A stretch of DNA of 35,503 nucleotides, taken from contig JAWKTX010000026.1 in the NCBI GenBank assembly GCA_041398825.1, positions 1 to 35,503 on the forward strand, given 5' to 3'. The DNA comes from Planctomycetaceae bacterium (GTDB taxonomy: Bacteria > Planctomycetota > Planctomycetia > Planctomycetales > Planctomycetaceae). Positions 1 through 10,000 of this stretch are shown here, in pieces. Position 1 is the stretch's first letter; each line of letters starts with the position of its first letter. A model generated the notes under the pieces. The model did no database searches. It was not told the origin of the DNA and worked only from the letters and a program-made list of their open reading frames with translations. The translations under genes were made by a program, and so were the position numbers.

Positions 1-865
1 CACGAATGTCGTCTCGACGAATTGCAAATTGAAGCGTCAGTATGAAATAACCAACAGAAAGTATCAGGGCCGCGGCAGAATACCCAGTGCTGGCGATACC
101 AACATAGCGCGGCAACAATGCCACCGGGACAAAAATAGCTGCATACAAAAGAGCAATGATCCCGGCTGTCATCCCCGTTTTCGAGCTGCCTGGAAGCATT
201 CGCAGACCAGCCGAGTTGTACTCATGCCGGTAAATCCAGCCGATAGCCAGGAAGTGGGGGAACTGCCATACAAAGAAAATAGCGAACAACGCAAACGCCG
301 GCGAATAATCCGGGTTGCCGGTTGCCAGCCAGCCCAGGGCGGCAGGCATGGCACCAGGAATCGCGCCAACCGTGGTACAAACTACGCTGTGTCGTTTCAG
401 CGGAGTATACCCAACAACGTAAATCAACATGGTTAGCAACGATGCAATCGCGCAAAGCATGTTTGTGGAAAAAGTAAGGGTCAGAAAACCCAGAATCGCT
501 GCGGCTGTTCCCAAACAGAGAGCTTCAGCCACACCAACGACTCCCGTGACCAATGGACGACTGGAAGTTCGGGGCATTAAAGCATCGGTGCCGCGTTCGA
601 GCGTCTGATTGAGAATGCTTGAAGCTGCCACAAACAGGACGATACCCAGACTGGCCATGACCGCCTGAAACCAGTCAATCGTGGAATTGCTTGCCAGTAC
701 GAAACCCACCATCACAGAGACGGCTGTCATCACCGCTATTCTCGGGCGACAGAGCACCGCATACGCGGCGAGCTTTTCTCGATTGAGCAGACGACGCGCT
801 GTATCAACTGACAGTTTTCCGGAAACAATCGCAGTCTCAGAAGAATAGATCGAAGCACTGCTCAT
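1..865 (-). CDS. ctaB: Protoheme IX farnesyltransferase (haem O synthase), partial
   Basis: This membrane prenyltransferase of the UbiA/CtaB family adds a farnesyl group to haem B to give haem O, the first step to haem A for the oxidase encoded upstream. The reading frame starts with ATG at 865 and runs off the left edge, so the C-terminus is missing; about 288 codons are present. The sequence shows the prenyl-diphosphate-binding motif as N-x3-E-x2-TDALMPRTSSRP, the family segment GYTPLKR followed by GAIPGAMPAALGW, then WQFPHFLAIGW and a second acidic motif EYNSAGLRMLP, where the first residue is Glu instead of the usual Asp. Several hydrophobic helices follow each motif. Its start codon overlaps the stop of ctaA as ATGA, so the two genes are probably translationally coupled. 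Confidence 0.93.
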   Translation of the reverse strand, partial: MSSASIYSSETAIVSGKLSVDTARRLLNREKLAAYAVLCRPRIAVMTAVSVMVGFVLASNSTIDWFQAVMASLGIVLFVAASSILNQTLERGTDALMPRTSSRPLVTGVVGVAEALCLGTAAAILGFLTLTFSTNMLCAIASLLTMLIYVVGYTPLKRHSVVCTTVGAIPGAMPAALGWLATGNPDYSPAFALFAIFFVWQFPHFLAIGWIYRHEYNSAGLRMLPGSSKTGMTAGIIALLYAAIFVPVALLPRYVGIASTGYSAAALILSVGYFILTLQFAIRRDDIR

Positions 866-1830
866 GCCACATCCCCTTCCGCAATTGACGGTATTGCACT
901 ACGGGAGATCGACAAAGATGAAATGCGTCCGTTCTGCACCAGGCGAGCCACCAGACAGGCACTCACCGTGGAACTGCAAAGCAAGAACATTCCGCAGACG
1001 GTATGTGATGAGCAAACAACAGCCTGAGCAAGCGAACCTGATGTGGCAACATACCCCAGCCAGGGGATGCCAAGACGGGTAGCATACGCACCCAAACCCA
1101 GAAGAATCTGAAGATGCAATGACCCCATCAGCAGCCGTGCAGCGAGGTTCAGTGATGGAACGCTGGATCTCCGCAGGGAACCTATTGCAATCAGGCTGGC
1201 AAGCGTCACAAGCACAGCGCCGCCAATGTGTTCATACAGAAGAAAATGCAGATGGCGAAAACAACTGCCCAGAATGTATTGAGCAAAAACCAGAGCTGGC
1301 AGTACAAGCACGATGATCGCCGACGAGGCAGTCATTGAATCATCGCGTTCGTAAACCACTTTCTTCCAATGATCCGAAGAAAAAAGCACGAAACCAGCGC
1401 ACAAACAGAAGAACATAGCGCCAGTGATGCTGTGCAGCATCGCAAGCAATTGTCGATCCATCAGCACTCTGGCTCCACCAAGCAAACCCTGCCCAATTAC
1501 AGACAGCAGAATTACGATGGAGTAGACCCGTGCCCATCGGATGCTGGTCATGCGGAACGTCGCAACAACGAACAAAATACTGCTGAACCCGAGAAGCATA
1601 CCGGCCAGTCGATGGCCATGTTCAGTGAACTTATCCGGGTTGGCCAGATCCTTCAGCCACGGATACAACAACATGTTTTGACCGTCGGAGGTCGGCCAGT
1701 CTGCGAAGGCCATTCCTGCTTTTAATGTTGTCACCAGCGCACCCATCGAAATCGGCAGAAGGGCCAGCCCACACAGGAGCAGCGCCATCCGGCGAATTGA
1801 TTTTGGAGGCTGGAGGTCAGAAGCAGTCAC
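862..1830 (-). CDS. ctaA: Haem A synthase (CtaA/Cox15 family)
   Basis: The 322-residue protein belongs to the CtaA/Cox15 family, which oxidises the C8 methyl of haem O to the formyl group of haem A. It has about eight hydrophobic helices and the family's four histidine positions: EHGHRLAG near residue 70, LLAMLHSITGA, LHFLLYEHIGG and SSHTVCGM. The Bacillus-type cysteine pair in the first outer loop is not visible. The start is a GTG at 1830, 40 bp after the subunit I stop codon; an internal ATG 15 codons later is possible but would cut into the first helix. The gene lies between ctaD and ctaB in the same operon, as expected for enzymes supplying that oxidase with its cofactor. Confidence 0.9.
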   Translation of the reverse strand: MTASDLQPPKSIRRMALLLCGLALLPISMGALVTTLKAGMAFADWPTSDGQNMLLYPWLKDLANPDKFTEHGHRLAGMLLGFSSILFVVATFRMTSIRWARVYSIVILLSVIGQGLLGGARVLMDRQLLAMLHSITGAMFFCLCAGFVLFSSDHWKKVVYERDDSMTASSAIIVLVLPALVFAQYILGSCFRHLHFLLYEHIGGAVLVTLASLIAIGSLRRSSVPSLNLAARLLMGSLHLQILLGLGAYATRLGIPWLGYVATSGSLAQAVVCSSHTVCGMFLLCSSTVSACLVARLVQNGRISSLSISRSAIPSIAEGDVA

Positions 1831-1870
1831 TTAGTTTGGGCCAAACTGGAGGAGACGAGCGCGGAACGAT

Positions 1871-3700
1871 CTAGTGAGCAGGGGACGGGGATGGCACGCC
1901 CTGCGGATGTGGCGTGGTTTGCAATATGAAATCCTGTCCAAGGGCCTCAGCTTCCGGAGAAGAATACTCATATGGGCCACGGTAGCAGACGGGCGGCTCA
2001 TCAAAGTTGCCATGTCCCGGCGGAGATGGCGCTGACCATTCCAGACCATTTGCCCCCCAGGGATTGCGTCCAGCCTTTTCTCCGAAGAAGAAGCTGTAGG
2101 CGAAATTGCCCAGCAGAAGAAACTGGGCAACGCCCATCAGAATTGCTGACATTGTCATCAGCTGATTCATCGGCAGAAGGTGTTCAAGGTACGGATGCAG
2201 ATAAGGATCCGCATATCGACGGGGCATACCGGCAATGCCAAGCAAATGCATCGGGAAGAAGGTACCATTGAACCCGATGAATGTCAGGAAGAAGTGGAGC
2301 TGTGCCACTTTGTCGTTCATCAGCCGCCCGAACATCTTGGGAAACCAGAACTGAATGCCGGCAAAGACTCCGAACAGAGTCGCTCCGAACAAGACGTAAT
2401 GGAAGTGGGCCACAATGAAGTAGGTGTCGTGGAAATAGACATCCACCGGGACAGCGGCCATGAAGATTCCGCTCAGGCCACCCACGATAAACATGGATAC
2501 AAATCCGGCACAGTTCAGCATGACTCCATTGAATCGCACCTTTCCGTCCCAGATCGTTCCGATCCAGTTGAAAGTCTTGATGGCCGATGGAAGAGCGATC
2601 ATCATGGTTGAGGTCATGAACGTCATGCCGAGAGCGGGATTCATGCCGCTCGTGAACATGTGATGTCCCCACACAATGAATCCAAGGCCGGCAATTGCAG
2701 CCATGGAATATACCATTGGCTTATAGCCGAAGATCGGTTTTCGGCACATACAGGCCATCATGTCAGAAACCATACCCATCGCGGGCAGAAGCATGATGTA
2801 AACCGCTGGATGGGAGTAGAACCAGAACAGGTGCTGCCACAACAAAGGCTGGCCGCCACCGACCGTTGGAGCTGCATTATTCACGATGATCCCGGACGGA
2901 ACAAAAAAGACGGTTCCCAGCATTCGGTCCGCCACCAGCATGAATCCTGCTGCGGTCAGAACCGGCAGTGCAAACGCCTGAAGGATGGCTGTAATGAACA
3001 TGCTCCAGATTGTAAGTGGCATTCGGAACAAGGTCATCCCGGGAGCACGCATGTTAATGATGGTGGTCATGTAGTTGACCGACCCCATCATGGATGAAAC
3101 ACCAACGAGGGTCAGGCCGAAAAGCCAGAATGTCTGAGCTGATCCGGATCCGGGAGCCGCCTGTACCAGGGCACTCAACAATGGATAAGATGTCCAGCCA
3201 CCAGCTGGTCCTGCGGTGGCCCCTCCGACAAAGAAACTGATTCCAAAGCAGAAAATTGCGGGCCACATGAACCAGTAGCTGAGCATATTCAGCACCGGAA
3301 ACGCCATATCATCAGCACCGATCTGCAATGGGATCAGGAAGTTCCCAAACGCTCCTGCAAGAACCGGAATGATCACAAGGAAGATCATCACAGAAGCATG
3401 CATGGTGAAAAGCATCGTGTAGAACTCAGGACTAATCTGACCACCTTCACCTGTGAACAGCCCGAAGAAGGCACCCAGAAAAGGCATGTTCTCCCAGGGA
3501 AAGGCCAGTTGCCATCGAACGGCCAGCGCAAGCGCTCCGCCAACCATCAACATCAGCAGAGTCGTGACAAGAAATTGAATCCCAATGACCTTGTGGTCAG
3601 TCGAGAATACGTACTTCTGTACGAAGCTCAGCTCGTGATGGCCGTGTGAATGGCTGTCGGCATGATCATGGCTTTCCAATGCCGGACTCGCAGTAGCCAT
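1871..3700 (-). CDS. ctaD: Cytochrome c oxidase subunit I, A2-type
   Basis: This is the catalytic subunit of an aa3-type haem-copper oxidase: it reduces oxygen to water and pumps protons. Its 609 residues include a family-typical 12-helix core. Visible ligands are H101 (haem a), H297, H346 and H347 (CuB, in SHPAVY and GHH), H432 (haem a3) and H434 (haem a) in AHFHYV. Y301 is the Tyr expected to be crosslinked to H297. The D-channel Glu of A1 oxidases (HPEVY) is Ala here, and the preceding residues are Tyr-Ser, the YSHPxVY pattern of A2-type oxidases such as those of Rhodothermus and Thermus. The first 25 residues are His-rich. The ATG at 3700 is 86 bp from the subunit II stop. Subunit III is not in the window and may lie beyond the left edge. 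Confidence 0.97.
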   Translation of the reverse strand: MATASPALESHDHADSHSHGHHELSFVQKYVFSTDHKVIGIQFLVTTLLMLMVGGALALAVRWQLAFPWENMPFLGAFFGLFTGEGGQISPEFYTMLFTMHASVMIFLVIIPVLAGAFGNFLIPLQIGADDMAFPVLNMLSYWFMWPAIFCFGISFFVGGATAGPAGGWTSYPLLSALVQAAPGSGSAQTFWLFGLTLVGVSSMMGSVNYMTTIINMRAPGMTLFRMPLTIWSMFITAILQAFALPVLTAAGFMLVADRMLGTVFFVPSGIIVNNAAPTVGGGQPLLWQHLFWFYSHPAVYIMLLPAMGMVSDMMACMCRKPIFGYKPMVYSMAAIAGLGFIVWGHHMFTSGMNPALGMTFMTSTMMIALPSAIKTFNWIGTIWDGKVRFNGVMLNCAGFVSMFIVGGLSGIFMAAVPVDVYFHDTYFIVAHFHYVLFGATLFGVFAGIQFWFPKMFGRLMNDKVAQLHFFLTFIGFNGTFFPMHLLGIAGMPRRYADPYLHPYLEHLLPMNQLMTMSAILMGVAQFLLLGNFAYSFFFGEKAGRNPWGANGLEWSAPSPPGHGNFDEPPVCYRGPYEYSSPEAEALGQDFILQTTPHPQGVPSPSPAH

Positions 3701-3756
3701 TGTCTATCTACCCTTCGGAACAATTCCATGTAAAACATGAACGATGAAATAATGTG

Positions 3757-3771
3757 CAGACCGTTGGTCTG
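3757..3771 (-). other. Stem-loop between oxidase subunit II and I genes
   Basis: A perfect 6-bp stem (CAGACC/GGTCTG) closes a 3-nt loop in the 86-bp gap between the two oxidase genes. On the minus strand it is followed by ACATTATTTC, which is too weak a T-run to be a convincing terminator. It may be an mRNA stability or processing element that sets the subunit ratio; this role is inferred. Confidence 0.35.
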
Positions 3772-3786
3772 AAATATTAAGCCAGG

Positions 3787-4590
3787 TTACTCAGATTCAG
3801 ATTCTTCGCGGAATCCATCTTCGTCCTGCTGAGCCCGCAGGTCCACCATGTATTGTGCCACAGCAGCCTTCGATTCAGCGACGATCTTTGCACGCATTTT
3901 ATAATGGCCCCAACCACAGAGCTCTGCACACACAATGTCGTATTCGCCAGCCTCAGGAATCTCAAACCAAACGGGAATGATCAGACCAGGAACAGCGTCC
4001 TGTTTAAGACGCAGTTGAGGGGCGAAGAATGCATGCTGCACATCCTGGGTTCGGAGGTTCAGTTTGACCGGATGCCCGGTTGCAACGTGGATCTCATTGA
4101 CCCAGTACAGGTCACCTTCTGCAGGTTCATCCTGCAGTTCAGTACCCGGGGCTGGATAACGAATCCTCCACTCGAACTGCCGAGCCGTCAATTCGGCGGC
4201 GGAACCTTCGGCAATGGTCTCTTCCGGATAGAATGACTGAACTCGGTACTCAGCCCAGACGTCCATCTGGTACAGGGCGATAAAAACAAGCACGAACGCC
4301 GGAACAATAGTCCAGATCAATTCAAGGCTGTGGCTACCGTGCGAGAAATGCGCCTTTGAGCTGTCCTCTTTGGTGGCACCCTTCCAGAGTACAAATCCAA
4401 GACCAGCCTGAGTGCCGATGAAAACGACCGTCACAATGGCAAGGATCAGATAGAAAAGGCCTTCGATCCGCACACCAATGGGAGACTTGGCTTCACCAGG
4501 AAACCACCAACCACGATCGGGGGCAATCCAGCAAACGTAGAGCGCAAGGATGGGCCAGAATAGAAAGAAAAGAGCCCAGAACTTTTTCAC
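3787..4590 (-). CDS. ctaC: Cytochrome c oxidase subunit II (CuA subunit)
   Basis: Subunit II accepts electrons from a cytochrome c or cupredoxin at the binuclear CuA centre and passes them to haem a. The 267-residue protein has two N-terminal membrane helices (about residues 5-22 and 45-68) and a periplasmic cupredoxin domain. CuA ligands are H186 in DVQHAFFAP and C221, C225, H229 and M232 in CAELCGWGHYKM. The aromatic patch RQFEWRIRYP needed for electron entry is present. Unlike caa3 oxidases there is no C-terminal cytochrome c domain, so the donor must be separate; the dihaem lipoprotein gene just upstream is the obvious candidate. Translation starts at a GTG (4590) with GGAG seven bases before it. 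Confidence 0.96.
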   Translation of the reverse strand: MKKFWALFFLFWPILALYVCWIAPDRGWWFPGEAKSPIGVRIEGLFYLILAIVTVVFIGTQAGLGFVLWKGATKEDSSKAHFSHGSHSLELIWTIVPAFVLVFIALYQMDVWAEYRVQSFYPEETIAEGSAAELTARQFEWRIRYPAPGTELQDEPAEGDLYWVNEIHVATGHPVKLNLRTQDVQHAFFAPQLRLKQDAVPGLIIPVWFEIPEAGEYDIVCAELCGWGHYKMRAKIVAESKAAVAQYMVDLRAQQDEDGFREESESE

Positions 4591-4682
4591 GAGAGAACTC
4601 CGAACGATTCAGTCAGCCATCCCTGCCAATCACGGAAGGAACGGTTGAAAACATCAACAACACCGGGCAAACAATCAGCACT

Positions 4683-6095
4683 CTACTCTGCAGCCGCATC
4701 CGTTGAAGCCTGCCCCGAGGCTCCTGGTTCAACTTCAAACGGAATGCTCAATACATAATTCACGACATGCCAGATGTCTTCATGCGGAACACTCTTAAAG
4801 GAGGGCATCCGCGTACCTTTGATTCCTGCATGAAGACGACAGAATAAGTCATATGGACGACGCCCACCGCGGAAAATCCCCTGAGTGAGCACTCGTGGCT
4901 GATTGACGTTATCCCAAACATCGTGCAAGCCAGGCTCCGGGTAAAGCTCATTGGTAACGGGATTCTTTTCGTAGATTGTTGTCTGTGGCCCATCCCCGCG
5001 GCCGTAAATCCCGTGACAGTCTGCACAGTTTAAAGTCTTGCTCAGGTAGAGCTCGCGACCCCGACGGCGGGATTCAGGCGAGTCAGGTATCCGTGGAATT
5101 GACGGAGCCACCAACGCTTCTTCGTCATTTGCTGTGGACCAGCTTTCGGCCAGTTCGTCGCCGATGTCATTCACATACCCGGGCAGATCATCTGCCATGA
5201 ACGTTTTCAGTTCTGAAATGATGTCGCTGCGGCTTTCTCCACCCTTCACTCGATTCGTCATCGCCGTGAGGCTGTAGTCCGAAGAGAGTTCATTGACAAC
5301 CTTACGCTCGAACTCGCCACGAATTGCAAGGAATCGAACATACTCCACCAGCGAATGGATTTCATTATCCGCAAGCAACAGGAACGATGGCATGTAAGTA
5401 CCGGGGATCCCCTGACGAAGGACGCGGGTCAAATCGTCGCGGCTGACTTTTGCCTGATCGTTGGTTGTCGTGAATTTAAAGACCCCATGGCGGTAATCGC
5501 GGGGACGCGGATAAAGATACTGTGCGGTCGGACCATTGCCATCACCACTGGTTCCGTGGCAGTGACTACAATGACGCTGGTACAGGCCACGTCCCATCTT
5601 CAGGTTGTCGCCGGCACCGATTGAAACAATATCCCCGGGTGCTGGAGTCTCTGGCAGTGCGTTTGAAAGTGTGGCCGTTCGGGAAGCGGCATCCCAACGC
5701 AGTACAGATGCAACCTGTCCGCTGCAGGATCCATTGACGAACTGTACGAGCGACAATTCCTCCGGAATCAGATCCTCGCTTTCGAACGCCAGCGTGACTT
5801 CTTTGATCGCCGCGCCTCCCTCCGGAAAGGACTCCACAGTTCCCGTGAAACCGCCGAAATCGATTGGAAGCTTCTGCCAGGCACGAAGATTCTGTGGGTC
5901 ACCGAATCGTTCATCAACGAGCTTCTTCACCCCCGGTGACTCTTTGAATCCTGTCTGAGCTTCGCTGACCAGCGATAGCGTTCGATCGCTGTAGACGAAA
6001 GATGATTCAAGTCCGGACTTAGAGCATCCCGTGACCAGAATGAGCGACATTGCGATCGCAGAGCAAAACCGAAAATGACTGGAAGTCTGCGACAT
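4683..6095 (-). CDS. Dihaem cytochrome c lipoprotein
   Basis: The 470-residue protein begins with a lipoprotein signal (LILVTGC, acylated Cys at 24), so it is probably membrane-anchored on the periplasmic side. It has two class I cytochrome c domains: haem 1 at C176-x2-C179-H180 with M235 (GTYMPSF) as the likely sixth ligand, and haem 2 at C357-x2-C360-H361 with M430 (GTRMPSF). Residues 30-165 form a non-haem domain I cannot name. The start is ATG 6095 with a GAGG ribosome site. Lying directly before oxidase subunit II, it probably delivers electrons to CuA in the way a fused cytochrome c domain does in caa3 enzymes; that role is inferred from position and domains. Confidence 0.85.
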   Translation of the reverse strand: MSQTSSHFRFCSAIAMSLILVTGCSKSGLESSFVYSDRTLSLVSEAQTGFKESPGVKKLVDERFGDPQNLRAWQKLPIDFGGFTGTVESFPEGGAAIKEVTLAFESEDLIPEELSLVQFVNGSCSGQVASVLRWDAASRTATLSNALPETPAPGDIVSIGAGDNLKMGRGLYQRHCSHCHGTSGDGNGPTAQYLYPRPRDYRHGVFKFTTTNDQAKVSRDDLTRVLRQGIPGTYMPSFLLLADNEIHSLVEYVRFLAIRGEFERKVVNELSSDYSLTAMTNRVKGGESRSDIISELKTFMADDLPGYVNDIGDELAESWSTANDEEALVAPSIPRIPDSPESRRRGRELYLSKTLNCADCHGIYGRGDGPQTTIYEKNPVTNELYPEPGLHDVWDNVNQPRVLTQGIFRGGRRPYDLFCRLHAGIKGTRMPSFKSVPHEDIWHVVNYVLSIPFEVEPGASGQASTDAAAE

Positions 6096-6161
6096 CCCAA
6101 AAACCTCAAATCAACAACTGAATAGTTCAGAATTTGAAACCAACAAGTAAGTTTCAGCCGA

Positions 6162-7043
6162 CTAGTTCAAGACGAATCTCGAAGAAGGTACCTCGATGAC
6201 CACGCTGTTTGTCGCGTCGGACTGAATCGTAACTTCATATTTACGCTCTATGAAATTACCGTCAACAGATTCGTGCCATAACGCCAACTGATGTTTGCCG
6301 GCAGGCAAGTCTGCAATCGTGAACTTCCCGCCATCCTGTGTAACCGCCGCGTACGGATGATCAATTGGCAGGTGCCAGGCTTTCATCCAGCCGTGATAGT
6401 CACATGTCACAGCGATTGGTGCTGACTCAGCTCGACGATACTGGAAATTCAGAACACCTTCTCGATCATTCGGAGCGACCCCGGAGTTGACCGAGTCGTT
6501 CTTCTGAGGGTACGTGTGAGTATTGTGGGCAACCGCATCGCCGCTGAGCACGCGGAGTGTGCGTCCCGTCGGAACAATCAAAGCGTGGGGCTTAAAGCGA
6601 CAGCCTTTCTGGTCGAAAATGATGTCGTCGCCACCGGCCTCCAGGCCTTTGCCGCCTTTGGGAGCCTTCGATAAATACACGAATACGTTCTCAATTCCGT
6701 TGTCACTGCCAAGAACGAACTTGTCGTCGGGCACATCAGTCTCTGCACAAACTTCCTTATCTTTAACGTCCGCACCTGCGGCAATCAGTGGAGCCACAAC
6801 AGGCGCGGTACCTGTCAGCACGATTCGACCTTCCAGTGTGCCGAAGCCACTGCCACCTGAAGAACTGGACGCTGTCGGAGCCGCCCCCTCCACCTCTCCG
6901 GCTCCCTCATCGGACCCGGAGCCGAAATCCGGGGGCAGCACTGTCACTTCCGGAACAACAGAAGCACCGCCGCCGTACTGACCACAGCCGCTGACAAATG
7001 CTGTCAGGATGAATGCGAGAGTTGAAAATTCAGAGAGTTTCAT
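6162..7043 (-). CDS. Cupredoxin-like lipoprotein with carboxypeptidase-regulatory-like C-terminus
   Basis: I chose the ATG at 7043 because it begins a lipoprotein signal (AFVSGC, Cys 20); a frame extension to 7166 would overlap the upstream gene and bury the signal. The mature 273 residues start with a low-complexity Gly/Ser/Glu linker (about 30-68). A beta-rich domain follows, with a possible type 1 copper site: H173 or H176 (AHNTHTYP) and C214, H217, M220 (CDYHGWM). Residues 235-262 (FTIADLPAGKHQLALWHE) match the carboxypeptidase regulatory-like / transthyretin-type sandwich. Proteins of this kind are often annotated as methylamine-utilisation or plastocyanin-like. Its place between two cytochromes suggests a copper electron carrier or an assembly factor; copper binding is not proven. 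Confidence 0.7.
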   Translation of the reverse strand: MKLSEFSTLAFILTAFVSGCGQYGGGASVVPEVTVLPPDFGSGSDEGAGEVEGAAPTASSSSGGSGFGTLEGRIVLTGTAPVVAPLIAAGADVKDKEVCAETDVPDDKFVLGSDNGIENVFVYLSKAPKGGKGLEAGGDDIIFDQKGCRFKPHALIVPTGRTLRVLSGDAVAHNTHTYPQKNDSVNSGVAPNDREGVLNFQYRRAESAPIAVTCDYHGWMKAWHLPIDHPYAAVTQDGGKFTIADLPAGKHQLALWHESVDGNFIERKYEVTIQSDATNSVVIEVPSSRFVLN

Positions 7044-7095
7044 TTGTAGAACCGGTAGATTGAATTCGAGCAAGTGAGTTCTTACGCTTTGCGAA

Positions 7096-10000
7096 TTATT
7101 CCGCCCCGGCTGCGGGATCAGCCCCGGGAGAGGCTGCCGCCGGATTCTCGTAAACAATCGGGCCAACGTTTTCCATCAATTGCGGATAGTTCAGGAGTGC
7201 ATCGCGAACACCAATATTCTGGCTGCCCGGGTCACCGTTGAACAATTCAGGAAACTGAGTCGAGTTGTTCTTTGGGAAGTTTTGGGGCATTGAAGTATAA
7301 GGTGTGATCCATTTCGGATTGTAAATCCAGAGCTGTAGCCAGTCTGAACGCAACCGCTGATTCACAACATTCAGATTTGGTCCCTGAATGTCTTTCGCAG
7401 GATCAGATACTTTGAATTTCCGCCCGCCAAGGGAATGGCACTTCACACAGAGCGGACCATTTAAAGTCTTCCAGGATTCCGTTAGATAGTCTTCACCTTC
7501 TTCAAGAAGCCCGGCATGCACGGCAGCCGCTTGCTTTGAAGCGATGTAGTCCGGATCCGCAGGCTCATTCTCCTGATATGGGAAAGGAACACCATCTACA
7601 GCTGCGAAGTAGTTGGCGAGAACCCGGGCTTCTTCCGGTGACATATTGAACCTGGGCATACGCAGAACGGTCGTGTAGCGAATCTTTCCCGGCTCAAGAA
7701 GGAAGTTGTAAAGCCAGTCTGTCTGTACTTTAAAACCTTCCTGGATCAATGGTGGTGGAGACGATTGCCATGCAAGGAATCGATTGCCACCTGTGCGGGT
7801 CTCCATAAGCTGTTCGACAAGCGATTCAGCAAACGCACCACCCCTAGCCGGCTTATAGTCAATCAACTGAGATTGAGGCACGGTGATACGAGCACCTGGA
7901 AGCAGGCGTTTGGAATCATCCCCTTCGCCGAAGACGGCCGTTTCCCACAAGTCAAAGCCATGCTCCTGGAATTCCAGGTCTTCCTCCGGATCAGGGTACG
8001 AATACCGCAACCCGTGAAAAGTAGCGATGGGTAGCTGGACCTTCTCGTCGTCAACTACAAATTCGCTCGTACTGCCGGTCAGTGCGGCCCTTGGTGGTCG
8101 CATTCTGAGCAGCAAATTTAATGCTTCTTCGTAGTCACCGCCGCCAAGTTCTGTCGCGTAGAGCTCGTCCAGATTTGCGCCGAAGGTAATCTGCGGCAGA
8201 TCAACCATATGACACCCAGTGCAGTTGTACTTCGCGAGAAGTACCTCACCCTGAATCCTAGTGTTTTCACGTTCATCCGGAGTGTAGACATATTCGGAGG
8301 CTGGAGGATCAGCGACAAGCCCGAGGATGAACGTAGCAATTGCTTCAATTTCGTCCTCTTTCAGGGGGAACTTTGGCATACGCAGCCGGTCGTCATAACC
8401 CTTGGTCTCGGTCTTCATGTAGTCGTAGCTGCGGGGAGCTCGAAGTTTCTGCCAAATGAAGCCCGGCCGGCCGTGATGGAGAATGCTGTCGTAGAAATAT
8501 GCTGCACCAAGCTCTCGATCTTCCTCTTCAGCAGAAGAAAACTGCCCCTTCTCCACGCCACCCGCGACAGCACTCTTGTAAGCCTGTTCCACTCGCTCCG
8601 CTGTTGACGCGAAAGTTGAATCCGCGGGTTCACCATGGTGGTGCAGGAATTCTTCAATATGCTCAAAGCCAAGTTTACTGGTATCTTTTCTACCCCAGTC
8701 CTGAAGAGCCACACCAATCGGACGTGCCAATTCGTAACCAGGAATGTCGTGGCATGCATAGCATCCGTACTTGCTGACGGTCTTCCGCCCGACGTATTCG
8801 AGCTTGCGAGCACGCCATTCAGCCGGGTCAGTTACAGCAGACCCATCATCCGTGGCCAGGGAGATTTCATCACCGACAACGTCTGCCAGCTGACGTGGAT
8901 AAAGCCCGGTTTCAATAATGGAAGATGCCTTCTGAGCACTAAACGATTTGCTCAGGTACATTGCTACAAGTTCATCAACGACCGCGTCATTTACCTCTGC
9001 GGATGGATACTCCCCTGGTTCTCCCTGCGACAACAGAAACGCAGTGATGTCGGCCGCAGGGTCAATCTGAGTTGTACCATCTGTGTCGGTGTAGGACTCA
9101 AGGTACAGGTTTGGCATACGGGTCTTCGCATGGTAGCGGTCCGGCTCCCGAATCCAGGTGTAAAGCCATGTCGAAAACGCAGGATTGTCTGTGTCCCGTT
9201 TCGCTTTCAAATGAATGTCACTGATGTTGGGACCGAAGTCGGCCTTTGACGATTCCACGGCAGAATGAGTATGGCAGGCCAGGCATCCTCGTTCAGAGAA
9301 GAGCTGTTTTCCACGTTCTGCATTCGCCTGATAGCCATCCGCGGGCTTCAATGTCTCCAGTGGCTGCGAAACATTCAGCAACAGCGATGCGATCCCGGCG
9401 AGCTCAGCGGTCTGATACTTGGCTGCTTTCTCGTCCTGCTGATTCGTCAGGTTGAAGAACTGAGGCATACGAGTAGAAGGACGGAATCGACCTGGAATTT
9501 CTGTCCAGTACTCAATCCAGGGACGCGTCGTCTTCTCAGCGATGTGCCTGAGGCTTGGCCCCACCTTACGCATTTTTCCGGCGACCTGTCCCGGATCAGC
9601 GGCAATTCGAGCTATCTCTTCCGGAGTCTGTGGCTCGAGACGCAAATCAGGACCAATGGCGAGCCCGGCATCATAACCATGAATCTCGTGGCACCCGAAG
9701 CAACCATACTGCTTGACCAGTTCGAATCCGCGCGAGACCTTTGGTGCTGAAGATCCGAATCGTGGATTCACCGCCAGCTCTGTCACATTGTGATGGCATT
9801 TAATGCAGGTCGATTCGCGGAATCGCTCTGGCTGCATTGGATACTCCCAAAAGTGATTCGGGTGATATCCATATTCCTTTTCCCACTCATGAGCTGCGAA
9901 TGGATCGTTCGGAGTGTGCTCTGCATTCCCGAAACTGGTTCCCGACCCCTGCCCTTCATGACAGATGGTACAGCCAAACTTCGAGACAGGATGCGGACTC

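Noticed and set aside
7044..7166. Upstream extension of the cupredoxin-like lipoprotein frame into the octahaem gene
   Set aside because: It would put 41 residues before a good lipoprotein signal and overlap the previous gene.
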